Of a stretch of DNA of 64,000 bases, positions 11,201 through 22,956 are shown one piece after another. Position 1 is the first letter of the stretch; each line of letters starts with the position of its first letter. The translations under genes and the position numbers were made by a program. Under the pieces are notes generated by a model. That model saw nothing but the letters and a program-made list of their open reading frames with translations, made no database searches and was not told the DNA's origin. The DNA lies in the NCBI GenBank assembly GCA_014706385.1, contig JACGZH010000007.1, forward strand, positions 1,061,501 through 1,125,500, read 5' to 3'. Source of the DNA: Phaffia rhodozyma. Taxonomy: Eukaryota; Basidiomycota; Tremellomycetes; Cystofilobasidiales; Mrakiaceae.

Positions 11201-14142
11201 ACATCAAAAGTTGTCTTCTCTTCTTCAGGCAATTAGGATCCAGTACAAGAGCTATCTATATCACATCCAGGACGTTCATCTCTACGTTACCCCAGCGAAA
11301 ATCTCTTGGATTTGCTGCCTTAGCTGGCGAAGACAAAGTGGGAGATCGGGTGCTTGCTACGGCTGTAGGTTACGGTTGTATCATTCTGGGGTTGATTTTC
11401 TTTTTAAAATCTCAGAGCACTCGTACAGGCTGGAGAAAATGGTTCAAGGACGGTTTGCTCCAGAATATCGTGGTTATCAAGCTCGCATTCTTTATGGTAT
11501 GTCCTCATAAACCATTCAACAATTACAGCACTCCTTCATTCAGAAAAGAGAGATCAGTCTGATGAACTGTTGACGAGAATTTGTCGTTTCAGGCTATCGA
11601 GTTGGTCATCTTCCCTCTAGGCTGCGGCATCCTGCTTGATTTGTGCCTCCTCCCCTTGTTTTCTAGCGATGCTTTCTCTTTGAGACTGGACTTCATGATC
11701 AGCGCTCCATTCATTGGTACCTTCCTTCACTGGGTTGGGGGCACGCTCTTTATGTTCGGGTTTGCCAGCATGCTCTCGTACTGTCGACAGAAGGTCCGAA
11801 AGGGAGTCTTTTATTTCATTCGAGACCCGTCTGATCCTGCGTTCCAACCTGTGAGAGAGATCATTTCTAGATCAACATCTAGTCAGTTAGTCAAGCTGGG
11901 AATCTCGGCGATGATGTATGGGTTCATCATCACCTCTTGTAAGTGAATTGTCTTCGCTCAGATTCGATCGTCACACACATCTCTTTAATGAACGGTTCAA
12001 TTGATTCGTCTGATATTCGAATTTTGATCATAAAGCTGTCGGAGTAGTATTGGGTGTCATCCGGTTGATCGCAAGAGGTGTTCTACCTTTGATATGGATA
12101 CCAACGTACGTATTTCATACTTTGCTTCGATTCCCAACTAGGCCTCTCTCCAGGACTGATTCTTCTTGTTACCGGCCGCAGCCAACCACTCTCACAAATT
12201 CCGGTAGATCTTCTCTTCATGTTAATCTGCCTTCCGACGTGGACTCGAAAGATTGCGCCTCAGCGACGAATCACCGCTTCCCTCTTTGCCTGGTGGACAT
12301 TCAGCATCAAAGCTCTCCGGCTGCAATCTTACTTCTTTGGTCCACCATTAACAACCATTGGGGCTGATGTCGATGATCAAATCGACACTAGAGAACGCCG
12401 GTGGCTTGATTCCATCGCGCTTCGGATGGGTGGGGAGGATTTCCAGAAAGGGGCCGGAGGACTGGCTAGGGTGCCGCATTCGGATCAACTTTCGATCATT
12501 CCGAGGATGCGTATGTTGGTTCTTTTGAATGAGTTCCATGCACCTATCGACCGTAAGTCTCAAATCTCTTTCGAACATCAAACACGGGGTCTGGGTTGAC
12601 AAGGATACCATCTTTTATCGTTGCGGTGATCGACAGAAACCGAGATGGAGTTATTGATTGCTCAGAACAAGAAAGCAGTTTCTGTGGGTCGACGACCTGA
12701 TCAAGTCAGTATTCAGTTTCAAACATATACGATTTCCAGAGTCCGTTGAATTGAATTGGATTGAATTCAATTACTTCCGTCCGTTTATTACGTTCTACAG
12801 GATTTCTGCGTGTGCTACCTCCCTCCTCGACTGCGAAACCGAATCATCCTCCTCACGTTCTCGTTTTGGCTGTCGCTAGTGGCTCTCGCTGCATTCGGGC
12901 TCGCTCTTCCTATCTTCATCGGTCGATTCATCTTTAGCTTGTTCGGATTCCCTCTCGTTCACGATGGTTACTCGCTCATACTCGGTGCTCTTCCTAGCTA
13001 TTCCATATTCTTGACCCTAGATTGGTCCGTTCGATTGGTACTTGCCAAACAGAGTCCGATGAGAACGTTGGCTAGAGGTTTAACCGACGTGAAGACGACC
13101 CTACAGCGAAAGGTTTATTGGATTGCACTACTCAGCTATATATATGTTATCGGAGCCGTCGGATCGATTGTTCCGTTGGCGGTGGGCCTTGTGATCGAGT
13201 TGTATTGCATCATGCCTCTCAAGGTTTCGTCTGCTGAGCCGCCGATCATCCGTATACCGGAAGTGTGGGCTATGGGAGTCCGTAAGTATATTATTCTAAC
13301 CTCTTTATCTCTATCTCTATCTCTATCTCTATCTCTTCACTGTGCTTTGTCTTCGTTCGTTGGCCTGATGAGCGCTCCTGCACCTTGCACTTGAACCCGA
13401 TCCACAGTCTGGATTTACCTCGCATACCGGCTTCAGAACTACATCCCTGCACGCTATCGGGAGCGCACAATAAGGCCTCTCGAGACGGTGCGTCTATTTT
13501 GGCTCTGCTTTTTTCCTGGAACGTCCACTGAAACAGCTGTTTTGCTATCCTTCAAACTCTTTCAACATCATTAGTTCCTTTCAATGAGCGCGAAAGAAGC
13601 GACGATCAAGCTGATTCTTCCCACGCTTATCGGCTTGTTCGTCCTTACAGTTGTACCGTTTGTACTAGCTCTATGCCTCGCTCCATTCTTACAAAATCCG
13701 ACTGTGTTGTGTGAGTGTTTTCAATTCTCGCCCCTCTTCCTTTTTCCCCCGATCTCTGACTCAATATCTTCATGTGATTCTTTCTCGGGCTCCGCTCGAC
13801 CTTTCGTATCATGAAGTCCGAGGGATTTACCTGGAAGTTCTTGCAGTGGTCACCTTGTTTGCAACCATGGGTGATGTCCGACAGTTGATCAATAGATGGG
13901 TTAATATGGTATGTATTTGCGCTGCCCTTTGCCTGCATTGCCGTCGATGTTGTCTTTCTGTCTGACCGCGTCATGCCGACGACCGGAACTATCACTTTGA
14001 AAAGCTTCGAGAACAGGAGTATTTGGTCGGAGTTCGGTTAAGCAACGTGGACGATAAACCGGACAAAAAGGTCGTTGCCAAGAAGCCCGCGACCGGAGCT
14101 GTCGACGGAAACGTGGTGGCGGAAGGGACGGGGGCTGAGTAA
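8254..14142 (+). CDS. SSM4: ER/inner-nuclear-membrane E3 ubiquitin ligase Doa10 (Ssm4/TEB4, RING-CH)
   Basis: Multi-spanning ligase of ER-associated degradation. The start ATG-GAA-GAA-G (8254) is followed by an intron, then [28 protein letters not shown], and in the next exon LMTWLQ and [10 protein letters not shown]. In order these give the RING-CH zinc pattern C-x2-C..C-x-C..H..C-x2-C. Hydrophobic segments follow (for example 8725-8870 and 9040-9110). Then comes a long acidic, Pro/Ser-rich cytosolic region (about 9130-10430) ending in a Glu run, and many further membrane helices in the C-terminal half (10860-13990). The last exon ends [10 protein letters not shown] (stop 14140-14142). At least ten introns are visible. 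Family assignment is firm from the RING-CH plus TM layout; individual intron borders in the C-terminal half are approximate. Confidence 0.9.
13303..13336 (+). repeat. (CTCTAT)n hexamer microsatellite inside a DOA10 intron
   Basis: About five tandem copies of TCTCTA directly after the donor GTAAGTATAT. They form part of the pyrimidine-rich intron and do not affect the coding frame. Confidence 0.8.
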
Positions 14143-14708
14143 AGGGTCACACCGGAGACACATCTATGATTGTGGTTCATTCGACATCTTGTTTCGTCAT
14201 TCATTTAACAGCATCATCATCATCATCATTCAATTTCCCTTTCCTTCACTTTCTTGCGTGTATATACAATGAAATAAATCTCCAAAAAACGAAAAGAAAA
14301 GAGAAAAAAAAGAGCAAAGAAAGAAAGAATCTAAAGTCGACGTAATGTACAGTGTTGGCAGGGAGTCGGATTAGAGTAGATCAAAATTGGTCTATGCCTG
14401 ACATGATTCATTTCTCGCTCTTCAGTTTCCCATGTCTGTCTGAAGAGCTAAGTTTGGGTTTCTTTCGGGAAGCGAAGGAAGAGGTGATGGCGTTGGAAAG
14501 AGCATTCTATCAACAGGACATTAATTAGATAGGTTGAACATGAACGAAAAGAATAGAGAAAGAACCGTTCTATCAGATTTACTTCTTATATCACTCGACC
14601 AATCAACCATTCCTCGACCCAGTTCCGGCCCCCATTTTTCTTTCTTTTTCTTTTGAAAGTTTTTTTTTCTCCTCCTTTCCCCCCCTTATAAACTAAAAAT
14701 CAGACACT
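14143..14708. other. Intergenic region between convergent genes
   Basis: Between the 3' ends of DOA10 and the MetRS gene. It has a CAT trinucleotide run (about 14209-14230), an A/G-rich tract (14278-14330) and a T-rich tract (14636-14672), consistent with two 3' UTRs. No conserved coding sequence is seen. Confidence 0.5.
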
Positions 14709-17700
14709 CTACAAACTCATGCCCTTCAACGCTCTTCCGAGCGCCTCCAAATCTGCCTTGAGTTTCTTCAACTCTCCGACCTCACTGGCCAATTCTGCTT
14801 CTCCTCCTTCCTTCTTTTCTTTCTTCAATCCGGTTACTTTGTCTCCCTGGGTTTTGATCTGGGCCTCGAGAGCGAGCACCTCAGGTGTTCGGGGAAGGGA
14901 TGCTAGAGCGGCAGCAGCCTCGGCCTTCGCTTTCTTCGCCGCCTGGTTCTTTGACAAGACCGGTGTCGCAGCATCGGGCGTGGAGGATTCACCACCGTAT
15001 CGTTTCCGCCACTCATCAATCTTTTCCTCCTTGATCTCCTTGAACAGGTGCTCTGCTTGGTTGAGCTTATGTCCAGGTAAGATGTCGATGGAGAAAGCCT
15101 CGGGCAAGGCCCTCAGAGGTGCGTTCAATTGCTTGCAGATCGAGTCAGCGGTGACGGGCATGAAAGGATGAACCAATGGGCCAAGGGCGTAGATCAAGTT
15201 GATAGTCATGAGGATGACTTGGGCGGCTCGTTCAGGATCGGAAGCGAGGAGCGCGTTGTCCAGCTTGTTGTCTTGAATATACTGGTTTCCACGAGCAGAG
15301 ATCGCCATGAGCTCGAATAGACCTGATCGGAATTGAGTGTGATCCATAGATTTAATATAGGTGTTAAGACGGGCGTTGATGTCCGAGATGAATACCTCGT
15401 CAACCGCGTTGGGGGCGTCGGTGGGAGCTAGTGGTCCACCAGCGAGGGAAGAAGGACCGGGGACGACAGAGTCGAATTTGGCGGCGACAAATTTGATGAT
15501 CTGTCATATTGTGCATCCCACAAACATCAGTCAGGGGCACTGATTTGAACAAACCGTTCAAAAGTACGGAGGAAGAAAATCGCATGCTTACTCGGTTGAC
15601 AAAGTTACCCAAGTTGTTCTTCAACTCTGTGTTATTTTTTGACACAAACTCTTTCCAAGCAAACACGGAATCACCGGTTTCCGGTCTGTTCGAGATCAAG
15701 TAGTACCTCCACACATCAGGTGGCACGTTCGTATCTCTCGCGTTGTTTCCGAACACACCGACGTTTCGAGATTTCGAGAATTTACCAGACTCGTAGTTGA
15801 GATACTCGGTACTCGAAATTCGGTGAAGCATGGTCCAATCTCGTCCGTCCGCAAGTAAGGTAGCCGGGAAGGCGACGGTGTGGAAGTAAACATTATCTTT
15901 ACCCATGAACTGGTAGAGATTAACGTCCTTCGGGTTCTTCCACCATTGCTCCCAGTCGTCGGTGTACTGAGCGGTCAAAGACAAATATCCTATAGGGGCA
16001 TCGAACTGGTCGTACAAAGAGAGAGAAAGAGAGAGATGAGTTCAAGATCAGGTCTTGAGAATGAATTTTTCATATATCGTTTTCTTCGGGTTGTGACGAC
16101 TTACCCAAACATCTAGAACCGCGCGATTCAAGCAACATATTCTCATCAGCTTTGAGCGATAAACATGCAAGGGAATATGATCAGTTTAGACAATTCAGAC
16201 TCACACATAACCTTGCCGTTCATAGCCGCGTCCTCCTCAGCATCGCCTGTCTCTGGGACGGCAACTCCCCAAGTAAGATCCCGAGTGATCGGACTCGGCC
16301 TGAGACCACCCTTCATTCTGGCCTCGATAATTTCACCCTTCGCGTTGACGACGACGTTTCCGTCCCATTCACCCTTTTCTCGGGCAGACTTGATCCAGGC
16401 TTCTAATCGGGGCTGGAGCTCATCGAGTCGCATGTACATGTGGGAGGATGGTCGAACGACCAAAGTATGCTTGGAATCTCGCTTGCACCGGGGCTTGAGC
16501 AACTCGATAGGAGAGGCAAACGTTCGGGTACAGCTGTCGCATTGATCTCCTCGAGCGTCCTGAATGCAACAAGGAGAAAAGTTGAGTACTCGTGTGCCTA
16601 AGGATTAGATAACGAACAAGAGAACGTAGAGTGCACTGACATCATAACCACAATCCGGGCAAGTCCCCTCAACATATCGGTCGGCGAGAAATCTGCCAAG
16701 GAGTCGAACGAATTAGTCAGACGACCTTGCTTGGAACAGCTCACTAAAAGTCCACATACTCACCTCGAGCAGCCTTCACAGTAGGTCATGTCGGCACTCT
16801 TCTGAAGGAGAAGACCGTTCTTTCGGACGTTGAGGTAGATGTCTTGGACGATTCTAAACAGCAGGTATCAGCAGATAATGGTTAGCGCGCATAGTTCTGA
16901 CAAGTTCTACAGCTGAAAGGAAATGGAGTCTTACTCGGTTTGCTTCTCGGTCGAGGTTCTTCCAAAGTAGTCGAAAGAGATGTTGAACCATCTAGAGAGA
17001 GAATCAAGCAGGCGGGTAGGTAAGATACTTTAGAATTTGACCAATGTACGAATTCACTCCGAGGACTGACTTGTAGATCTCGGCATGAAGAGCAGAGAAC
17101 TTGTCACAGAGCTCCCGGGGAGTGATTCCTTCGTCGAGCGCCTAGAAAAAGAAGAGAGCAAGCAAGAAGCATGTCAGTCGGCCTGGTCAAGCCTTGAGCT
17201 CATGGTCCATTTGGACTCACTTTGGTTTCAGTCGCAGTTCCATACTCGTCCGTTCCACAGATGTAGATTGTCGGCTTATTCTGAGTTCGGGAGTACCGGG
17301 CAAAGACGTCTGGAGTAGTAAATATCAAAGATATCGATGAGCCGTGCTATCTGGTGAGCGAATCGATGACATGCTACGAACCGGCAGACAAGGTGGACCC
17401 GATGATGTTTCCCAAATGAGGAACGTTGTTGACATCTAATAGGAAAGGTACATGAAGCGTTCAAGTCAGGGAGAAGGTGCGTGAGCAAGTGGGTCAGTTG
17501 GTGAACGAACGGATTAAGCTGAGCGAGCCGAGGTTGCTCTTCAGAATTGAAGGACAGGAGACTGCGACTCACAAGGAAGAGCACTAGTGATAAGCGTGTT
17601 CTTCTCTCCCTTCTTGGGAAGGCTATGATGAGATTGATAGAGAACAAGAGAAGGTTGGTTTGTTAGACGAAACGTGTGCGAAGGACCGAAAGAAGGCAAG

Positions 17701-17840
17701 AAAGAAGAGAGAAGAAGAAAAAAGACGAGGAAAGAGCGAGAAGCAAGCATCAAAACGTACACCGGAGGACTTCCTGGCTGGGCGATATTCATAAAGAGCC
17801 CATCGGCTTTCCTGATATTGGAAGAAGGACCAGTGGACAT
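14709..17840 (-). CDS. MES1: Cytosolic methionyl-tRNA synthetase with C-terminal WHEP-like hairpin
   Basis: Class I aminoacyl-tRNA synthetase that charges tRNA-Met. Start ATG 17840 ([11 protein letters not shown]). The catalytic core reads [19 protein letters not shown] (HIGH-type motif as PHLG), then [18 protein letters not shown]. The zinc knuckles follow ([25 protein letters not shown]), then [15 protein letters not shown] and [11 protein letters not shown] (the KMSKS-type motif). The anticodon-binding domain follows, including NNLGNFVNR. The C-terminal part (about 14710-14890) is a Lys/Glu-rich helical hairpin, [20 protein letters not shown], then [18 protein letters not shown], resembling WHEP domains. 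No N-terminal GST-like Arc1-binding domain is visible, so the WHEP-like tail may be the RNA-binding appendix. The VWF motif depends on an 8-nt microexon at 16105-16112. No mitochondrial presequence is seen, so it is the cytosolic enzyme. Confidence 0.92.
16105..16112 (-). other. 8-nt microexon in the MetRS gene
   Basis: ATGTTTGG on the minus strand, flanked by TCTAG and GTAAGTCG. The preceding exon ends AAG-GTT-ATG-T and the next starts TTC-GAT-GCC. Joined they read K-V-M-Y-V-W-F-D-A, the invariant MetRS motif. Skipping it would delete V-W and shift the frame. Confidence 0.88.
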
Positions 17841-18564
17841 GATGGAGGATGCCAAAGATGATGGATGTATGCGGTAGGTGTTGCTGTCCGGATTGAACGA
17901 GGATGGATTCGAGGGATCCTGCCCGAAAAGAGAAAAGATGACTCGGAGGAAAACGAAAAACGATTAGAAAAACGTGTAGTCTGCCTATTAGAGAGCTTTG
18001 TAGTGTCCAACCAAGGGTCGCCTTCACCTTCGACCCAGTGTGTGTGTGTGTGTGTGTGCGCGCGCTCTTGGGAGCTTTGTCGTGTTCATAATGAATGTGT
18101 GTCTGTCGAACAACGGTCGAGTAGATGTCTGTCTGTCGCTACAGGTCATGGCTTTCTGGTCTACGCAATCTTTCTTGTGTGTTTGACTCCCATCGATCGA
18201 GAGGATCTGTGCCACGGAATATCTCACGGAGAGAAATTCTTTCGGCCGATACAGGGGGATGCGCATACACATATGACAATATGATAACTTTGGAAAAAGA
18301 CCAGACGGTGTAGAACTGGGTAGCGAGAGGGCTCTGAGCACGACATACATACAGTCTTGTTGATTGATTATGAACCAGACAGATGGGTATGCTGCCGGTT
18401 GGTTTCAATATCCGATATGATCGAGTCAGTTCTTAAAGTGGAGGAAAAGAAAAAAAAAAAAAAAAACCCCGGGGGGCTACTTAAACAGTCAACTTCTTCA
18501 GATCAAGCATCTCTTCCACCATCAACAACCCATCTACCAATCGTTCTGCCTTCCTGTTGTCATC
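17841..18564. other. Divergent intergenic promoter region with (GT)n and poly-A/C/G tract
   Basis: Shared 5' region of the MetRS gene and the gene at 18565. It contains an uninterrupted GT/GC dinucleotide run (18041-18062) and a run of about 17-18 A residues immediately followed by CCCCGGGGGG (18450-18477). No coding sequence is supported. Confidence 0.5.
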
Positions 18565-19259
18565 ATGAGCCTCTCTATGCTGCCCTTCCGTTCAGTGATC
18601 GCTCGTGGTCTGCCCACGATCGGCAAACCAGCGGTTCACTCTCGTTGTTCGACCTCTGTCTCCGCAGGTAAGCCTACTTTCCATCTACTTTACGACCGGA
18701 TGGGGAAGTGATGGACTCATACCGGCCAACTATGCTCGCCTTCTCTCCAGTTCTCCCTCGGCGATATCACTCCCAGACCTCCTCTCTATGTCTTGGAAGA
18801 AATCCCGAGAACGGTTCACCTCTACAAATGACGATCGATGCACTTCGTCGGGCCGGTTGGTCCCTGGCCGATATACCCGCAAGAGAACATCGCATGTCCG
18901 CTAGCAAGCAGTTCAATGTCCCAAACGACTTTAGATACCAAGACCACGCTCGGAGAAGAAAGCTGCTCGACGTGTTTGTAGACAAGTCGGAAGAGGTGGT
19001 GAGTTTCTGATCTTGTTCTCTCAACTTTGTTAATCGCCACCCAGGCGTACTGATCAGCTATCTCCTCCATCCGAACCAGGTTGTCGAGTCCATTCGAACA
19101 AACCAACATGCCGTCCGTGTGCATCTATCGGTCAGCTTCGCTGCAGTACAAAAGCTTGTCAGCATGGACAAGATGTCCAGCATCATCGAGACCAGTTTCT
19201 TCAAGGATGTCTTTGAGGCTGAATCGGACGAATCGTCTCTGGAGAGAATCCCGGCCTGA
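18565..19259 (+). CDS. Unrecognised protein with mitochondrial-type N-terminus
   Basis: Three exons in consistent phase. Exon 1 starts MSLSMLPFRSVIARGLP (18565) and ends with SVSA before GTAAGCC. Exon 2 starts after CTCTCCAG and reads VLPRRYHSQTSS, NPENGSPLQMTIDALRR, AGWSLADIPAREHRMSASK, then DHARRRKLLDVFVDKSEE. Exon 3 reads VVESIRTNQHAVRVHLS and ends SSLERIPA before TGA at 19257-19259. The total is roughly 195 residues. The N-terminus is rich in Arg, Ser and hydrophobics without acids, as in mitochondrial presequences, with a plausible cleavage after PRRYHSQ. I do not recognise the fold. The frame-preserving splicing and non-repetitive sequence argue it is a real conserved gene. It is divergent from MetRS and may share its promoter. 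Confidence 0.7.
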
Positions 19260-20260
19260 ACACTCCCTTCTCTGTATGCCCATCCGGTTTGCCTTCCATT
19301 TTCTACCGTCTGGCCGAGCACGTCCGGCCGAGGATTGGACCGGCCTGTCTGATCCCGAGAACACCTCGTTCTCCGAGATCCGTGGATCTTGTTCCAGCCG
19401 GGACCAACCCACACAGGATGTCGAAGGCCGAGTCAGGGGACGGTGTTTTCGGCGTAGGAAAATAACGTGAAGGGCAGCCCGGCCGAGGGTCAGCGTCGGA
19501 CTAGGTTGTACTGGGCTCATCAGCCATGACTGCACAACTGTCACCTGGACAAGTGTCTGTATGAATGAATATATATGTATATCTGTTGACATCTGTACGA
19601 GAGCGGAATGAATGTTATCGATACATGCTGCTGCCGAGATGTACGTGGGTGTAGGCCGGGATAGCCGACGAAAGCGGCCACTAAGAAAAGAACCAAACGG
19701 ATTTGTCCCAGTTCTAGAACTGACCGACTCCATTTCCATCCCATCCCATCCCATCCCGTCCCATCCCATCGGCTGTCCCATCGACGTCGTCTCTGGTCAA
19801 TCAGTCTCGTCAGATCTGTCCAGACGGTCTGGAAGGGAAGACAACCAGTTGCCTCTGAAGGAGCTGCCAACGTTGTGAGTGGTCTGGTCGCATACACAAC
19901 TCTGGGGATCATTCGCTTTGTCTGGGTACTCTTTGTCTGCTCGAGCAACAAAAGCTGAGCCCTTCATCCTTTGCATCATCTTCATCCATCGTTTCTCCGT
20001 TCTCTTTCTTGTTCTCTTCTTTCTCTTCTTCTTCTTCTTCTTCTTCTTCTTCTTCTTGCACAGAGCCTGCGGTTGCATATACCCTCCACTCTCGCCCTCG
20101 AGGACATCGCTTAGTTCGATCCTGGTCGATTCTGCATCTTCCCATCCTGCCGATACCATCCGCATCCGTCTATATTGAACTCAACAACAGATACACGTAC
20201 ATACACCGCGTACATATATCCATCCCCACCTTTTCTGTTCATTCTTGAAGAGCTTTTCTT
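19260..20260. other. Long 5' region of the RhoGAP gene with simple repeats
   Basis: Just over 1 kb without a supported gene. It holds a CCATC pentamer run (about 19736-19770) and a (TTC)n pyrimidine tract (about 20023-20057), then a second pyrimidine-rich stretch just before the ATG at 20261. Probably the 3' UTR of the upstream gene plus the promoter and leader of SAC7. The antisense poly-Glu ORF over the TTC tract is a repeat artefact. Confidence 0.5.
20023..20057 (+). repeat. (TTC)n trinucleotide repeat
   Basis: About eleven tandem TTC units upstream of the RhoGAP gene, embedded in a longer C/T-rich tract. Confidence 0.85.
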
Positions 20261-22956
20261 ATGGAACCCCCATCCTTCCACCAAGGAAGTGCCGCTCACT
20301 CGGGCTATGGAGGAGAGAGTAGCGAGGGCGAAGGCTCCGCCCGTGGGCTCAAAGAATGGTGGGGGAGGTTCAAAGTGGGGAACCATACAGGAAAGGAACC
20401 TCTGGGGGCCAGCAAGGAGGGACCATCAAACAAAGACTCTGGTTCGTCCTCTCAGGTTTCGTCTTCTTTGCTCGTTGCGTCTGGTCCTCAGGATGTCCAG
20501 CTACATCCATAGGGAGACTCGTATGCTTATCTGCCCTGAAATCTGCACTTTCCGTCGGCTTTTGATCCCGGTCTCAATTCCTACCTCAAACACGACCCTC
20601 CTCTTCTCAATCTTCTGCTTGCATGTCGTCTCTTGTATTCCCATCTCTGATGCATTCAGAATCACAACTAAAGAACAAACCGGTGTTCGCTATGCCTTTA
20701 AGTGAGGCTATCACTTACGCGTCCATCACAATATCGACCCCAGCACCCGATGGAGAGTATTACGTGTGGGGAGTCGTACCAACCGTTGTGGCTAGATGGT
20801 TGGTCCCCCTTTATTACAGACCAAGGCTTGGTCTCCCCATAGTCTGCAGGATCATCAACTGATCTGGCTCGCTTGTCTTGTCCTACCTTCTTCGATCTTG
20901 GAAAACTCAATCGAACGCTGGGCGGATCTGGTTTTATCTATCTTGAACGAGGTGAACGATTAGTGGGAGGTATCTGAAAGAGACTGCGACAGAGGTTGAG
21001 GGTACATTCAGAGTATCTGGGAGCTCGAAACGAATGGCCGAGATACAAGCGATATTCGACTCGCCGCCAAAGGTATGTCGCGTTAATCGGTTCTGTTCAG
21101 AATCGACGTCTGTTCATAAATCTACGAGTTTGGATGTATCTTGATCTGATGAGCGCGCTCTCTTTAACGGTCTACTGACAAAAAGTACGGGAAGAACATT
21201 GATTGGGAGCAGTGAGTTCTCTTATCCCTTCATCTCAAGATTTGCCAAGCCCGCTGTCTCTACGATTTTACTAAGGAGGAGGGGGGGGGGGCTTTCATCC
21301 ACTAACATCTCTCGCGCTATTCTTGTCTGGATCTCGTGTGTCCGTTGTAATCACAGAGTTCACCATACAACGCATGACGTTGCTACCATCTTTAGGCGGT
21401 TCTTAACTCAGATGCCTGTGAGTAATAATCTTATGCTATCAAATCGGTCTTCCGGGTCGTATCATTCTGGAGATCTCGGACACTGATGAAGTCATTCTGC
21501 CTGAAACTTGACCGGACAATCGTTAGGAACCCGTTATTCCAGATTCAGTTCGTCTTTGTCTTCATCTTCTCTTGTTTTGTACCATGTCAAATATGCTCTA
21601 ATCACTCACCAAATGAATTTGTCGGTCTTACCCCAGTTCTATCAAGATGTACGTACCTTACTTCACTCTTATTTTATCCATTCAATCAGCAAATGCAGGC
21701 CTAACCAGATGCTATTGCTTGATCTGCTCAGTTTCGAAACACATACTGTTAGTCTGTCTTCTTAAGTCCCGGGAGTCTGAATTCATACGTTACGACTGAC
21801 GTTCCGCTGTTCTTCGCGTCGACTCCATGATAGCTTCGCAAAGTCATACGCCGGACGTGGCATTGAAGACGTACCTCGAACTCGTAGAACGACTACCTAT
21901 ACCAAACAAGTATTTGCTGCTCTACGTGCTTGACTTGCTGAGCGTGTTTGAAAAGATATCTGAGAAGAACCTCATGAATGCTGCTAGTCAGTAGTCGTTC
22001 TATCTGTTGGTTTTAACGAGGAAGAAGAACGCTGTCGCTCATAATGATGTTTTCTCGTTTTTGTTTTGTTGGCTGTCACAGACCTAGCCGTAATCTTCCA
22101 ACCAGGAATCCTATCTCATCCGGATCATCATCTAATCCCGGCAGAGCACGCTTTGAATCAGAAAGTAGTTGAATTTTTGATCCTTCACCAGGGGGAAGGG
22201 TTCGCCTCATTGTTGGTCCCGAGATTAGTCAAGAACCCGTATCGAACAGAAGTATGCACAAACTACCTAATTTCTCTTCGCGACGCGTTGTATTTCGACT
22301 GATCTTCTTGTAATCTCATCACCGTCTAACCACAGTCGAACATGGCAACATCGTCCACTAAATCCGTACCCCTGCGCCCTGTTTCCCCTCCAAAACCAAA
22401 ACAGGTGGTCACTCGACCACCTATCCCACTCGCCACTCGACTGTCCGACATCTTTACCGCCTCTGATTCAGACGAAGATTTCGAAGGAGGCGTCGTCGTC
22501 AAGACGAACGTACCCTTCTACAACACTCACACACTTCTCACCAGATCGAAAACGACGGCAGGAGCAGGAGGTACCAAACGGGTACCTAGCGGAAGTCATC
22601 GATCCAAGCAACAAGGAGGAACGACGTCGACCGAAGGCGGGGCCGGGGGGTCGAAATCGAGGATAAAGATGGCGACGAAGGATGATCTGGCAACGACGAC
22701 CAAGGCGTTATCAGGAGGGATGATGAAAGACAATAGCATCAACCCGTCTGGTCCGTCATACTCAACCCCATCTGGACCCCTAGGTTCGCAGACACCCTCG
22801 GCATCGGGAGCAACAGTCAGAAGGAGAAGCACCGCACCATCGAGAAGAGTCGTTTCCGGCCAAAGTACTACTGGTACAACTGAAGGGTTGGGAAGGAGAA
22901 AGGTCTCGGGGAAAACTGCACAGCCAACATTGGCATCGACATCGCCAGTACTTTAA
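20261..22956 (+). CDS. SAC7: Rho GTPase-activating protein, Sac7/Bag7 type
   Basis: RhoGAP that turns off Rho1-type GTPases controlling actin and wall synthesis. I could join the exons without frame breaks. Exon 1 (20261-20441) encodes a low-complexity N-terminus. The next starts at 20660 (SQLKNKPVFAMPLSEAI). The GAP domain follows: YYVWGVVPTVVARCGRYLKE, GTFRVSGSSKRMAEIQ (with the catalytic arginine), FDSPPKYGKNIDWEQ, THDVATIFRRFLTQMPEPVI, FYQD, FRNTYS, LKTYLELVERLP and NKYLLLYVLDLLSVFEKIS, ending NLAVIFQPGILSHPDHH. The C-terminal exon is Ser/Thr-rich and ends LASTSPVL. Several exons are short (for example FYQD near 21640 and FRNTY near 21731). Sequence order and the full GAP core match the fungal Sac7 group better than Bem3 or Rga. 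Confidence 0.85.

Noticed and set aside
19909..20145. Antisense poly-Glu protein over the TTC repeat
   Set aside because: Low complexity driven by the trinucleotide repeat, no conserved flanks.
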